Below, piece after piece: positions 24,910 to 34,161 of a DNA stretch of 64,000 bases (position 1 is the first letter of the stretch; every line of letters starts with the position of its first letter). The notes under the pieces are model-generated. The model was not told the DNA's origin. It was given only the letters and a program-made list of their open reading frames with translations, and did no database searches. Made by a program: the position numbers and the translations under genes. The DNA lies in contig NZ_KK211101.1 of the NCBI RefSeq assembly GCF_000620305.1, positions 393,982 to 457,981 of the forward strand. The letters run 5' to 3'. This DNA is from Desulfitibacter alkalitolerans DSM 16504 (lineage in GTDB: Bacteria > Bacillota > DSM-16504 > Desulfitibacterales > Desulfitibacteraceae).

Positions 24910-26418
24910 ATGGCGTATCATATAAATGGACTAAATCTTACCATAGAAAAAGTTGTTCAGGTGGCAAGACATTATGAAGAGGCAGCAATTGCACCTGAGG
25001 CTTATGAACGTATGGAAAAATCACGGCAGCTTGTAGAGAAAATGGTTGCAAATGATGAAGTGATATATGGCATAACAACTGGTTTTGGAAAGTTTGCTAA
25101 TGTATCCATAAGCAATGGTCAATTAGATCAATTACAAGAGAATCTAATTCTTTGTAATACTGCAGGTGTGGGTGCTCCCCTGCCAGAAGAGGTGGTCAGG
25201 GCAATGATGCTGCTAAGGGCAAACTCCCTGGTAAGGGGTAATTCAGGAATAAGACCTGTTGTAGTAGAAAGACTTTTGGAAATGCTTAATAAAAAAGTGC
25301 ATCCTGTTGTTCCTGAAAAGGGGTCAGTAGGGGCAAGTGGAGATCTAGCCCCCCTGTCTCACATGGTTCTTGTTTTATTAGGAAAAGGCGAGGCATATTA
25401 TGAAGGCCAACTAATGCCAGGTGGGGCTGCCATGGAAAAAGCAGGGATAGAGCCAGTAAGATTAAAAGCCAAAGAAGGCTTATCCCTATGTAATGGTACC
25501 CAGGCAATGGCAGCTATTGGTGCCCTCGCTGTATATGATGCTCTAAACCTATCCAAAATAGCTGATATAGCAGGTGCATTAAGTGCAGAGGCATTAGAGG
25601 CTATAGTGGCAGCTTTTGACCCAAGAATTCATGAAATTAGACCACATTCAGGCCAGATAGAAACTGCCAGTAATCTAAGAAAGCTGTTAGAAGGCAGTGA
25701 AATTCTTAAACAAGCGGATCACTGCAAGGTACAAGATGCATATACACTTAGATGCATGCCCCAGGTCCATGGGGCATCCAAGGATGCCATAAACTATGTC
25801 AAGGCTGTCATCGAAACAGAGATAAATTCAGTTACAGACAATCCATTAGTTTTTCCAGAGGAGGGAGAAGTGCTATCAGGTGGGAACTTTCATGGACAGC
25901 CTCTTGCTCTTGCAATGGACTTCTTGGGTATTGCTGTAGCAGAGCTTGCAAATATATCAGAAAGACGCACAGAAAGATTAACCAACCCTGCCCTAAGCGG
26001 AGGCCTTCCTGCTTTCCTTACAGAACGGGGAGGTATAAACTGTGGTTTTATGATTGCCCAGTATACTGCTGCTTCTCTAGTAAGTGAGAATAAGGTTTTA
26101 GCCCATCCGGCTAGCGTTGACTCAATACCCACCTCAGCATCACAGGAGGATCATGTTAGTATGGGAACCATTGCAGCCAGAAAGGCGCGATCCATATTGG
26201 AAAATGCCCAGAACGTTCTAGCAATAGAAATTTTGTGTGCCTGCCAGGGTATAGATTTTAGGAAAGGAAAGCCTGCTCCAAGGACATCTGCTGCCTATGA
26301 AATGCTGCGAGAAAGAGTCCCCAGGCTGGAAAATGACAGGGAGCTTTATTATGATATTAATGAAGCTGTTAAGCTAATAAAAGAAGGAAAAATAGTCAAG
26401 GTACTAGAAGACTACTAA
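24910..26418 (+). CDS. hutH: Histidine ammonia-lyase
   Basis: A 502-residue enzyme converting L-histidine to trans-urocanate and ammonia. The MIO cofactor-forming Ala-Ser-Gly is present in GSVGASGDLAPLSH (about residues 139-152). Other family motifs are YGITTGFGKF (about 53-62), DAYTLRCMPQVHG, GNFHGQPLALAMD, and SQEDHVSMG near 410. All key catalytic residues look intact, unlike the second paralogue at 45.6 kb. It sits between two mttB-like genes with gaps of about 35 and 17 bp. Start behind GGGAGG. Confidence 0.95.
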   Translation: MAYHINGLNLTIEKVVQVARHYEEAAIAPEAYERMEKSRQLVEKMVANDEVIYGITTGFGKFANVSISNGQLDQLQENLILCNTAGVGAPLPEEVVRAMMLLRANSLVRGNSGIRPVVVERLLEMLNKKVHPVVPEKGSVGASGDLAPLSHMVLVLLGKGEAYYEGQLMPGGAAMEKAGIEPVRLKAKEGLSLCNGTQAMAAIGALAVYDALNLSKIADIAGALSAEALEAIVAAFDPRIHEIRPHSGQIETASNLRKLLEGSEILKQADHCKVQDAYTLRCMPQVHGASKDAINYVKAVIETEINSVTDNPLVFPEEGEVLSGGNFHGQPLALAMDFLGIAVAELANISERRTERLTNPALSGGLPAFLTERGGINCGFMIAQYTAASLVSENKVLAHPASVDSIPTSASQEDHVSMGTIAARKARSILENAQNVLAIEILCACQGIDFRKGKPAPRTSAAYEMLRERVPRLENDRELYYDINEAVKLIKEGKIVKVLEDY

Positions 26419-26435
26419 AAAGGGAGGAAAGTAAC

Positions 26436-27884
26436 ATGGTATTTATGCGTTCCAATTATTCTGAACAAACGACTCCATTCATGAGCTGGGTCACTGAATC
26501 ACAATTAGAAAGAATCCATTCAGCATCTTTAGAAATCCTTCAAAGAACAGGCACAAGGGTGGATCATCCTTTGGCTTTGAAGCTTTTAAAAGAAGCTGGT
26601 TGTTTAGTTAAGGACAATATAGCTAGAATTCCCCATTGGTTGGTAGAAGAGTGTATCAGAACAGCTCCTAGTAAAATTACTCTGGGAAATAGAAAGGGAC
26701 AGAGAAAAGTACATTTAGAAAAAAATAATTGTTATTTTGGTACCGGTTCTGACATGCCCTATATAATTGATATGGATACAGATAAGAGAAGATATGCAGC
26801 ACAGCAGGATGTGGAAAATGCAATAAAATTAATGGACTTCCTTGAAAATTATGATTTTGTAATGAGCTACTGCATTGCAAATGATGCACCTAAAATGACT
26901 AATGACCTCCATCAATTTAAGGTAATGGCAGCCAATACAATAAAACCAATAGTTTTTACTGCCCATAGTACAGAACATACACAGGCAATTATTGATATGG
27001 CTGCTGTGGCTGTAGGTGGTTATGATAATTTAAGAAACAGTCCCCTAATGGTCCTGTATTCAGAGCCAATATCCCCCTTGATTCACACGGAGGTTGGTAT
27101 TGGCAAGATGTTTAAGTGTCATGAATATGGCATACCAGTAGTATATACTCCAGGCGTAGTAGCAGGAGCCACCATGCCTGTTACCAAGGCAGGAACAATA
27201 GCCCTTATGAATGCCGAGGCCCTGGCAGGGGTTGTCATTTCCCAACTCCATGTTAAAGGGGCACCAATAATCATTGGTGGCGGGGCTACTCCCATGGATA
27301 TGAGAACTACGGCCACATTATACGGCTCTCCAGATGCCCAGATGAACTATGCAATTATGACACAGCTGTCACAATATTACAAAATACCAAACTTTACTGA
27401 AGCAGGATGTGTAAATGCTCCTGTTCCAGATGCACAGGCAGGCTTTGAAGCAGGAATTGGCTTGTTAACATGTCAACTAGCAGGTGCTAATCTGGTTCAT
27501 GATGTGGGATATTTAGAAGGCGGTAAAACTGGGTATTTGCCATTCCTTGTAATGTGTGATGACTATATAGCTGGTGTTCGACATATGGGCAGGGGCACTA
27601 GAATAGATGAAGAAACATTGGCAGTTGATGTAATTGATGAGGTAGGTATAGGAAATAATTATTTAAATCATCAGCATACCTTTGATCATTTTAGGCAAGA
27701 AATATGGCAGCCTAGATTCTTCAACAGATATATCTGGGAGGACTGGGAGCAAAGGGGCAAGAAATCCTATCTGGATGCCCACAAGGAAGAAGTAAAACGG
27801 GTTCTAGAGGCTGATAATCCAAATTTTATTGATGCATCCATCTTAAATGAAATGGATAAGATTATAGCAGGTATTGAAAAGTAA
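26436..27884 (+). CDS. MttB-family methyltransferase, non-pyrrolysine (copy 2)
   Basis: A 482-residue paralogue of copy 1, aligned along its length: SQLERIHSASLEILQRTG near the start, YFGTGSD at about 105, GGGATPMDMRTT at about 285, and GANLVHDVGYLEGGKTG at about 349. No in-frame TAG, so no pyrrolysine. The two copies are clearly different (for example FGLTG against GGKTG in the presumed substrate region), so they may take different substrates, or successive methylation states. The start follows AAGGGAGG. It belongs to the same sigma-54 operon. Confidence 0.85.
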   Translation: MVFMRSNYSEQTTPFMSWVTESQLERIHSASLEILQRTGTRVDHPLALKLLKEAGCLVKDNIARIPHWLVEECIRTAPSKITLGNRKGQRKVHLEKNNCYFGTGSDMPYIIDMDTDKRRYAAQQDVENAIKLMDFLENYDFVMSYCIANDAPKMTNDLHQFKVMAANTIKPIVFTAHSTEHTQAIIDMAAVAVGGYDNLRNSPLMVLYSEPISPLIHTEVGIGKMFKCHEYGIPVVYTPGVVAGATMPVTKAGTIALMNAEALAGVVISQLHVKGAPIIIGGGATPMDMRTTATLYGSPDAQMNYAIMTQLSQYYKIPNFTEAGCVNAPVPDAQAGFEAGIGLLTCQLAGANLVHDVGYLEGGKTGYLPFLVMCDDYIAGVRHMGRGTRIDEETLAVDVIDEVGIGNNYLNHQHTFDHFRQEIWQPRFFNRYIWEDWEQRGKKSYLDAHKEEVKRVLEADNPNFIDASILNEMDKIIAGIEK

Positions 27885-27924
27885 TTTGGCAACAATACTT
27901 ATTCATTTTAAAAGGAGTGTCCTA

Positions 27925-28923
27925 ATGCTTAATAAATTTAACGAAATATTCAAGGTTCCAGAAGTTTGCCAGGATTATATTGACAATATGGTAAAAGCTG
28001 AAGAAAAAAGACTAGTAGTAGCAATGGAAGGAAAGGAATTCACCATAACAGATGCCATAGATAAGCTGGAGCTTACCAAAGAGCAGGTGGAAAAACTAAT
28101 AGATACTGCCTATAAAAGAGGGATTCTTAATAAAGTTAATGGCAAGCAGGGAACTTACATCAGTACGGATTTATATACCAGGTTAAAATATACTGCAGTA
28201 TTCGATCATTATGAGGTTATTCCATTGGAAGCAAGAAAAAGTATTGATGAATGGTATATTAATGCTTTTATAGAAAAACACAAAGAAAACTTTCAAAAAC
28301 TAGGAGATAATGAACTGGATATAGAAGCTGCACATTTTTTGTACAGCCATACACCATTTTTATTGGAGCAGGCTTATGAGGTGATAGACAGTGCAGATAG
28401 AATTGTGGCACTGCCCTGTGACTGCAATCAGCTTTCAGAATATAGGGCTGCCAGGGAAGAAGTTTTCCGCTGCATTCACTTTGACACCTATGCTGACGGT
28501 TATTTAGAAAGAAGTCTGGGTAAGGTTTTAACCAGGGAAGAGTGCAAGGAGGTAGTCAGGCAGGCAGATAAAAAGGGTTATATGCACTGTATTAATTTGA
28601 ATTTCAAAAATGCTGGGCCTGGATTTATATGTAATTGTGGTCCCAGGTGGTGCTATCCATATAGAGCTGCAAAGATAATGGGAAGTGAATCCTACTATCC
28701 ATTAAGAAGAAATGTTGCAGATTATGAAAGTGACAAGTGCATAAGCTGTGGTCTATGCATAAAAAGATGTCCCTTTGGAGCCTTTAGTCAGCTTGATGAG
28801 CAGGTAGAAGTCAAGGGAAAACTAAAAAATAAAATCAGCTTTGATAGCACCATTTGTCAAGGTTGTGGCTTGTGTGCCAACACCTGCCCCGAAAATGCAA
28901 TTAAGATGATAACTTTTAAATAA
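27925..28923 (+). CDS. 4Fe-4S protein with N-terminal helical domain
   Basis: A 332-residue soluble protein. The first about 90 residues look like a winged-helix-type region (ITDAIDKLELTKEQVEKLID). The middle holds extra cysteines in LPCDCNQLSEYR and FICNCGPRWCYPYRAAK. The C-terminus has two classical 4Fe-4S clusters (CISCGLCIKRCPFGAF and CQGCGLCANTCPENAI). I chose ATG 27925 (AAAGGAG site). Similar proteins accompany corrinoid methyl-transfer and reductase systems, so it may supply low-potential electrons, for example to reactivate a corrinoid. That role is inferred from context. Confidence 0.75.
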   Translation: MLNKFNEIFKVPEVCQDYIDNMVKAEEKRLVVAMEGKEFTITDAIDKLELTKEQVEKLIDTAYKRGILNKVNGKQGTYISTDLYTRLKYTAVFDHYEVIPLEARKSIDEWYINAFIEKHKENFQKLGDNELDIEAAHFLYSHTPFLLEQAYEVIDSADRIVALPCDCNQLSEYRAAREEVFRCIHFDTYADGYLERSLGKVLTREECKEVVRQADKKGYMHCINLNFKNAGPGFICNCGPRWCYPYRAAKIMGSESYYPLRRNVADYESDKCISCGLCIKRCPFGAFSQLDEQVEVKGKLKNKISFDSTICQGCGLCANTCPENAIKMITFK

Positions 28924-29019
28924 TATAAATTCTTATAGTCAATTTGGCCGGGAATTAAGAAAAAGTGCAGATTTTTGAAGTACTTGTAGGTTTTAAACTG
29001 TCTAAATTAGTAAGAGCAT

Positions 29020-29046
29020 AAGATATCCAGCTTTTGGGTATCTTTT
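29020..29046 (+). terminator. Weak terminator inside the hut operon
   Basis: AAGATATCC pairs with GGGTATCTT (one G-U) and is followed by TTGCCTTATTT. It lies between the Fe-S gene and hutI and may reduce, rather than stop, downstream transcription. Confidence 0.5.
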
Positions 29047-29104
29047 GCCTTATTTAATATTTATTAAAGCTTTATACAAATCACTTACTTTTGGAGGTGA
29101 CAAC

Positions 29105-30376
29105 GTGCAAACAGCAGATCTAATTATTAAAAATGCCAGGGAATTGGTAACCTGCTCTGGAGGCTCAAATAAGCCTAAAATAGGTGAAGAACTGAAAAAT
29201 CTATATATAATTGAAAATGGCTGGACAGCAGTAGTGGGTAATATGATAGCTGCCGTTGGAACAGAAGAAGAGGTTAAATCTAAAGTGGAAATTACAGATA
29301 AAACCCAAATTATAGATGCTGCAGGAAAAACCGTGCTTCCAGGACTTGTTGACTCCCACACCCATCTAGCCTTTGGAGGATCCAGAGAAAATGAACTTGA
29401 ATTAAAGCTAAAGGGAGTACCATATTTAGACATACTTGCCCAGGGTGGGGGAATATTAAGTACAGTTAGGGCAACAAGAAGTGCTTCAAAAGAAGAACTA
29501 AAGGAAGCAAGTGTTAAATACTTAAATCAAATGCTTGCCCAGGGAACAACAACAGCTGAAGCCAAAAGCGGCTACGGACTGACAACAGAAGATGAAATTA
29601 AACAATTAGAGGTTATAAAGGAATTAAACGAGGAGCACCCAGTAGACCTGGTTCCAACCTTCCTGGGAGCCCATGCAATACCTACAGAGTTTAAAGGTGG
29701 AAATGAGGATAGGTTTGTTGATATAGTTGTAAATGAAATGATGCCTGCAGTTAAAGAAAAAGGACTGGCAGAATTTTGTGATGTATTTTGTGAAAAAGGT
29801 GTTTTTGATGTGCACCAGTCAAGAAAAGTCCTTGAAAAGGCAAAAGAACTAGGATTTAAATTGAAAATTCACTCTGATGAAATCTATCCATTAGGTGGTA
29901 CAGAGCTTGCTGCAGAGCTTAGAGCTACTTCTGCAGATCACCTGTTGGTGGTAACAGATGAAGGAATAGAGAAGTTGGCAGAAGCGGGAGTAATTGGAGT
30001 ATTATTACCTGGAACCACATTTAACTTAAGAGAAGACCACTATGCCCCAGCCAGGAAAATGATAGAAAAGGGAGCAGCCATAGCATTGGCTACTGACTTT
30101 AATCCAGGAAGCTGCCCTACAAACTCCATGGATATTATAATGACAATAGGATGTTTATATCTAAGGCTTGTTCCTGCAGAAGTAATAAATGCAATAACAA
30201 TAAACGCTGCCCATGCCATTGACAGGGCTCATTTAGTTGGAAGCATAGAGGAGGGCAAGCAGGCTGATATAGTTATCTTTGATGCTCCAAATCATCAATA
30301 CTTATGTTATCGATTTGGAACAAATCTAGTAGAGAAGGTAATCAAAAAAGGTAAACTTGTAATAGGAGGATTTTGA
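29105..30376 (+). CDS. hutI: Imidazolonepropionase
   Basis: A 423-residue metal-dependent amidohydrolase that opens 4-imidazolone-5-propionate to N-formimino-L-glutamate. Metal-binding motifs are VDSHTHLAFGG (about 80-90) and LKIHSDE (about 256-262). ATDFNPGSCPTNSM marks the family near 335. Translation starts at GTG 29105 behind a perfect GGAGGTGA; an upstream TTG frame has no support. The stop overlaps the region just before ftcD (2 bases between stop and start), so the two are coupled. Confidence 0.94.
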   Translation: MQTADLIIKNARELVTCSGGSNKPKIGEELKNLYIIENGWTAVVGNMIAAVGTEEEVKSKVEITDKTQIIDAAGKTVLPGLVDSHTHLAFGGSRENELELKLKGVPYLDILAQGGGILSTVRATRSASKEELKEASVKYLNQMLAQGTTTAEAKSGYGLTTEDEIKQLEVIKELNEEHPVDLVPTFLGAHAIPTEFKGGNEDRFVDIVVNEMMPAVKEKGLAEFCDVFCEKGVFDVHQSRKVLEKAKELGFKLKIHSDEIYPLGGTELAAELRATSADHLLVVTDEGIEKLAEAGVIGVLLPGTTFNLREDHYAPARKMIEKGAAIALATDFNPGSCPTNSMDIIMTIGCLYLRLVPAEVINAITINAAHAIDRAHLVGSIEEGKQADIVIFDAPNHQYLCYRFGTNLVEKVIKKGKLVIGGF

Positions 30377-30378
30377 TA

Positions 30379-31269
30379 ATGGCCAAAATAGTACAATGTG
30401 TACCAAACTTTAGTGAAGGAAGAAGACAGGAAGTAATAGACCAAATATTAGGGGCTATAACAAGTGTTGAAGGAGTTAAGCTGGTAGACTACTCATCTGA
30501 TGCAAGTCATAATCGATCAGTAGTAACTTTTTTAGGAGAGCCGCAGCCAGCAAAGCAGGCTGCTTTTAAGGCAATTGAAAAGGCAAAAGAGCTAATCAAC
30601 ATGGATGAGCATAAGGGTGAGCATCCAAGAATGGGTGCCACAGACGTGGTCCCCTTTATTCCAATAAGGGAAATAACAATGGAAGAATGTGTAGAGCTGG
30701 CCAGGGAGCTAGGACAGGAGGTCTGGGAAAAGCTTCAGATTCCAGTATACCTATATGAAAAGGCAGCATGTGCTCCTGAAAGACAAAACCTATCAACCCT
30801 TAGAAAAGGTCAGTATGAAGGATTAAAAACCGCCGTGGCAGAACCAGAAAGAATGCCGGACTTTGGAGAGGCAAAGCTTCACCCAACAGCAGGTATAACG
30901 GCAATTGGTGCAAGACCGCCCCTTATTGCCTACAACATCAACCTTGGCACCAACAATGTAGAAATAGCAAAAAAGATAGCTAACGTAATCAGGGGCAGCA
31001 AAGGAGGTTTTCCTGCAGTAAAGGCCCTGGGTATAAAGATTGAAGAAAGGGACATGGCTCAAGTGACAATAAACATGTGTAACTTCAAGGAAGTCTCTCT
31101 GTTTAGGGTATTTGAGATAGTAAAAAATGAAGCAGAACGTTATGGAGTAAACGTTATTGGAAGTGAAATAGTCGGCTTGACACCCATGGAGGCTTTAATA
31201 GATGTTGCTGATCACTACCTGAGGCTGGAAAACTTTAAAATGGATCAGATATTAGAGACTAAACTATAA
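30379..31269 (+). CDS. ftcD: Glutamate formimidoyltransferase
   Basis: A 296-residue enzyme moving the formimino group from formiminoglutamate to tetrahydrofolate, giving glutamate. It has the two formiminotransferase subdomains (starting KIVQCVPNFSEGRR; HPTAGITAIGARPPLIAYNINL near 178). In animals it is fused to the cyclodeaminase; here that domain is the separate next gene. ATG 30379 has AGGAGG 8 bases upstream. Its presence, with no hutG or hutF, defines the folate-linked route of histidine breakdown. Confidence 0.94.
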   Translation: MAKIVQCVPNFSEGRRQEVIDQILGAITSVEGVKLVDYSSDASHNRSVVTFLGEPQPAKQAAFKAIEKAKELINMDEHKGEHPRMGATDVVPFIPIREITMEECVELARELGQEVWEKLQIPVYLYEKAACAPERQNLSTLRKGQYEGLKTAVAEPERMPDFGEAKLHPTAGITAIGARPPLIAYNINLGTNNVEIAKKIANVIRGSKGGFPAVKALGIKIEERDMAQVTINMCNFKEVSLFRVFEIVKNEAERYGVNVIGSEIVGLTPMEALIDVADHYLRLENFKMDQILETKL

Positions 31270-31392
31270 AATAACTAGAGACAGTCATGCTGCATAAAAG
31301 TTAATTAACGGTTTGCTCATAGAATATTTTCTTAATCATAGCCTTTTAAAGGGTTATAATTTATAAAGCAAGGTATAGGAGGTTCATATAAA

Positions 31393-32016
31393 ATGCTAGT
31401 AGAACTAACAGGCCGAGAATTTATTAATGCAGTAAGCTCAGAATCCCCGGCACCTGGTGGAGGAAGTGTAGCGGCATTTGCTGGGGCTCTATCAGCAGCC
31501 CTGGTTAACATGGTTATAAACCTAACAGTGGGAAAAGAAAAGTTTCAAGAGCATGAAGAAGAATTAAAGGAAATCAGAAAGAAGGGTTATGAGCTTCAGG
31601 AGCAGCTAACCCAATATGTTGATGAAGATACCCGGACATTTAATTTAGTAATGGAAGCATATAAAATGCCAAAGGACACAGAAGAAGCCAAGGCAAAAAG
31701 ATCAGAAGCAATACAAGGGGCAATGAAAAAAGCAGCAGAGCTTCCCCTAGAGGTGGCCAAATGCTGTTTGGAAATAATAATATTTAGTGATGTGGTAATT
31801 ACCAGGGGTAACCCCAATTGTCTCAGTGATGGCGGAGTAGGCTGTCTCATGGCTCATGCTGGCCTTAAGGGAGCTATATTTAACGTGCAAATTAACCTAG
31901 GAAGTATAAAGGATGAACAATACAAGGCCAGGCTTGCTGAGGAAATCAAAAATATTGAAGATGAAGCAGAAAATCTAACAAAACAGATTATAGCCAAGGT
32001 AAAAAGCCGGCTTTAA
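31393..32016 (+). CDS. fchA: Formimidoyltetrahydrofolate cyclodeaminase
   Basis: A 207-residue all-helical protein that converts 5-formimino-THF to 5,10-methenyl-THF and ammonia. The family's opening SSESPAPGGGSVAAFAGALSAAL lies at residues 14-36 (seen in parts). A sequence VITRGNPNCLSDGGVG near 135 is also typical. Together with ftcD it feeds one-carbon units into folate metabolism. A possible TATAAT at about 31365 precedes it within a 123-bp gap, so it may have an extra promoter. Confidence 0.92.
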   Translation: MLVELTGREFINAVSSESPAPGGGSVAAFAGALSAALVNMVINLTVGKEKFQEHEEELKEIRKKGYELQEQLTQYVDEDTRTFNLVMEAYKMPKDTEEAKAKRSEAIQGAMKKAAELPLEVAKCCLEIIIFSDVVITRGNPNCLSDGGVGCLMAHAGLKGAIFNVQINLGSIKDEQYKARLAEEIKNIEDEAENLTKQIIAKVKSRL

Positions 32017-32074
32017 ATTGGGATAGTATCTTGTAATTATTCTGCAGGGTATTTAAAAAAGGGGGATAGTTCAA

Positions 32075-34099
32075 ATGATTAGCAATATAGATATAGCACA
32101 GGCAATGACAATTAAACTTGAAGCCGAACTGCCAGAGATGCCCCAATTCCAGGAAGGCATCAGAAGGGCACCAAACAGGGGTTACAAGCTTACACCGGAA
32201 CAAACAAAAGTAGCCTTAAAAAATGCCCTTAGATACGTACCAGAGGAGCTTCATGAGAAATTGGCACCTGAATTCCTTGAAGAATTAAAGACAAGGGGCA
32301 GGATTTATGCTTACCGCTTTAGACCTGAGGGCAGACTCTATGGAAAGCCCATAGATGAGTACAAGGGCAATTGTATTGAAGGAAGAGCCTTTCAGGTAAT
32401 GATAGATAATAATCTTGACTTTGACGTAGCACTATATCCCTATGAGCTGGTTACCTATGGAGAAACGGGACGGGTATGCCAGAATTGGCTGCAGTATAGA
32501 TTGATTAAAAAATACCTGGAAGTAATGACAGAAAACCAAACCCTAGTAGTGCAATCAGGTCATCCCATGGGATTATTTCCATCAAAGCCAAATGCCCCCA
32601 GGGTAATTATAACTAATGCTTTGATGATAGGTATGTTTGATAACCCAAATGATTGGGAAATTGCTGAACAGATGGGTGTGGCCAATTATGGGCAGATGAC
32701 GGCAGGTGGCTGGATGTATATTGGCCCCCAGGGAATTGTCCATGGAACCTTTAATACTCTTTTAAACGCCGGCAGAAACAAGCTTGGCATACCAGAAGAC
32801 AAGGATTTAAGAGGGCATTTGTTTGTATCCTCAGGCCTTGGCGGTATGAGTGGAGCACAGCCTAAAGCGGTGGAAATAGCCAAGGGAGTTGGCATAATAG
32901 CAGAAGTGGACCATTCACGAATAATGACACGCTACAATCAAGGCTGGATAAGCAAGGTATCAGATAATCTTGATGAAATCTTTACCACAGCAGATGAATA
33001 CTTGAAGAAGAAAGAACCAATTTCCATTGCTTACCACGGAAACATAGTAGATCTCCTGGAATATGTGGCAGATAAAAATATACATGTTGATTTATTATCA
33101 GACCAGACATCGTGTCATGCAGTATATGACGGCGGATATTGTCCCCAGGGAGTGACCTTTGAGGAAAGAACCAGGCTTATAGGATCTGACAGGACAAAAT
33201 TTGCAGAGCTTGTTGATAAATCTCTAAAAAGGCATTATGAACTGGTTAAGGTTTTAACTGAAAGGGGAACATATTTCTTTGACTATGGCAATGCTTTCAT
33301 GAAGGCAGTTTATGACGCAGGTGTTAAAGAGATTTCTAAAAATGGAATTGATGACAAGGATGGTTTCATTTGGCCATCATATGTAGAAGACATTATGGGC
33401 CCCATGCTTTTCGATTATGGCTATGGACCCTTTAGATGGATCTGCTTAAGTGGAAAGCATGAGGATCTAATGAAAACAGACAAGGCAGCCATGGACTGTA
33501 TTGATCCAAATCGAAGGGGCCAGGACAGGGACAACTACATCTGGATAAGAGATGCTGAAAAAAATCAGCTGGTAGTAGGAACCCAGGCAAGGATTTTATA
33601 CCAGGATGCTGAGGGACGAAAGAAAATTGCCTTGAAATTTAATGATATGATTCGCAAGGGAGAAATAGGCCCTGTTATGCTGGGTAGAGACCACCACGAT
33701 GTAAGTGGTACAGATTCACCCTTTAGAGAAACGGCTAATATTAAAGATGGAAGTAATGTAATGGCAGAAATGGCCATACAGTGCTTTGCCGGAAATGCTG
33801 CAAGGGGTATGAGCCTATGTGCACTTCATAATGGAGGAGGCGTGGGTATTGGCAAAGCAATTAATGGAGGCTTTGGACTTGTGCTAGATGGCAGTGAGAG
33901 GGTAGACAATATAATAGAAATTGCTATGCTCTGGGATGTAATAGGCGGAGTAGCCAGGAGAAATTGGGCTAGAAATGAAAACTCCATAGAAACAATAATG
34001 GAGTTTAATAAAGTCTATCACGGCAAAGGTCATGTTACAATACCCTACATTGCTGCTGATGAGCTAGTTGAGAGAGTTATAAAAGGGGGCTTGAATTAA
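32075..34099 (+). CDS. hutU: Urocanate hydratase
   Basis: A 674-residue NAD-dependent enzyme hydrating urocanate to imidazolonepropionate. It is of the long type (about 670 residues rather than 555). NAD-binding SSGLGGMSGAQPKAVEIAKG lies near 252, the GQMTAGGWMYIGPQGIVHGT segment near 208, and the conserved cysteine region DQTSCHAVYDGGYCPQG near 346. It is the last gene of the operon and is followed by a terminator. The order (hutU last) means all genes for histidine to glutamate lie in one unit. Confidence 0.95.
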   Translation: MISNIDIAQAMTIKLEAELPEMPQFQEGIRRAPNRGYKLTPEQTKVALKNALRYVPEELHEKLAPEFLEELKTRGRIYAYRFRPEGRLYGKPIDEYKGNCIEGRAFQVMIDNNLDFDVALYPYELVTYGETGRVCQNWLQYRLIKKYLEVMTENQTLVVQSGHPMGLFPSKPNAPRVIITNALMIGMFDNPNDWEIAEQMGVANYGQMTAGGWMYIGPQGIVHGTFNTLLNAGRNKLGIPEDKDLRGHLFVSSGLGGMSGAQPKAVEIAKGVGIIAEVDHSRIMTRYNQGWISKVSDNLDEIFTTADEYLKKKEPISIAYHGNIVDLLEYVADKNIHVDLLSDQTSCHAVYDGGYCPQGVTFEERTRLIGSDRTKFAELVDKSLKRHYELVKVLTERGTYFFDYGNAFMKAVYDAGVKEISKNGIDDKDGFIWPSYVEDIMGPMLFDYGYGPFRWICLSGKHEDLMKTDKAAMDCIDPNRRGQDRDNYIWIRDAEKNQLVVGTQARILYQDAEGRKKIALKFNDMIRKGEIGPVMLGRDHHDVSGTDSPFRETANIKDGSNVMAEMAIQCFAGNAARGMSLCALHNGGGVGIGKAINGGFGLVLDGSERVDNIIEIAMLWDVIGGVARRNWARNENSIETIMEFNKVYHGKGHVTIPYIAADELVERVIKGGLN

Positions 34100-34122
34100 A
34101 ACAGAAGAATTGAGCTAAATGT

Positions 34123-34161
34123 AAAGAGTGACAGGCTTACCGCTGCCTATCACTCTTTTTT
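34123..34161. terminator. Terminator between hutU and the sigma-54 activator
   Basis: AAAGAGTGACAGGC pairs with GCCTATCACTCTTT (one mismatch), followed by TTT on plus. Part of it lies inside the last codons of the convergent regulator gene. Confidence 0.8.

Noticed and set aside
23450-27884. Pyrrolysine-containing trimethylamine methyltransferases
   Set aside because: Neither gene has an in-frame TAG and no pyl gene or corrinoid partner is visible, so they fall in the non-pyrrolysine branch.
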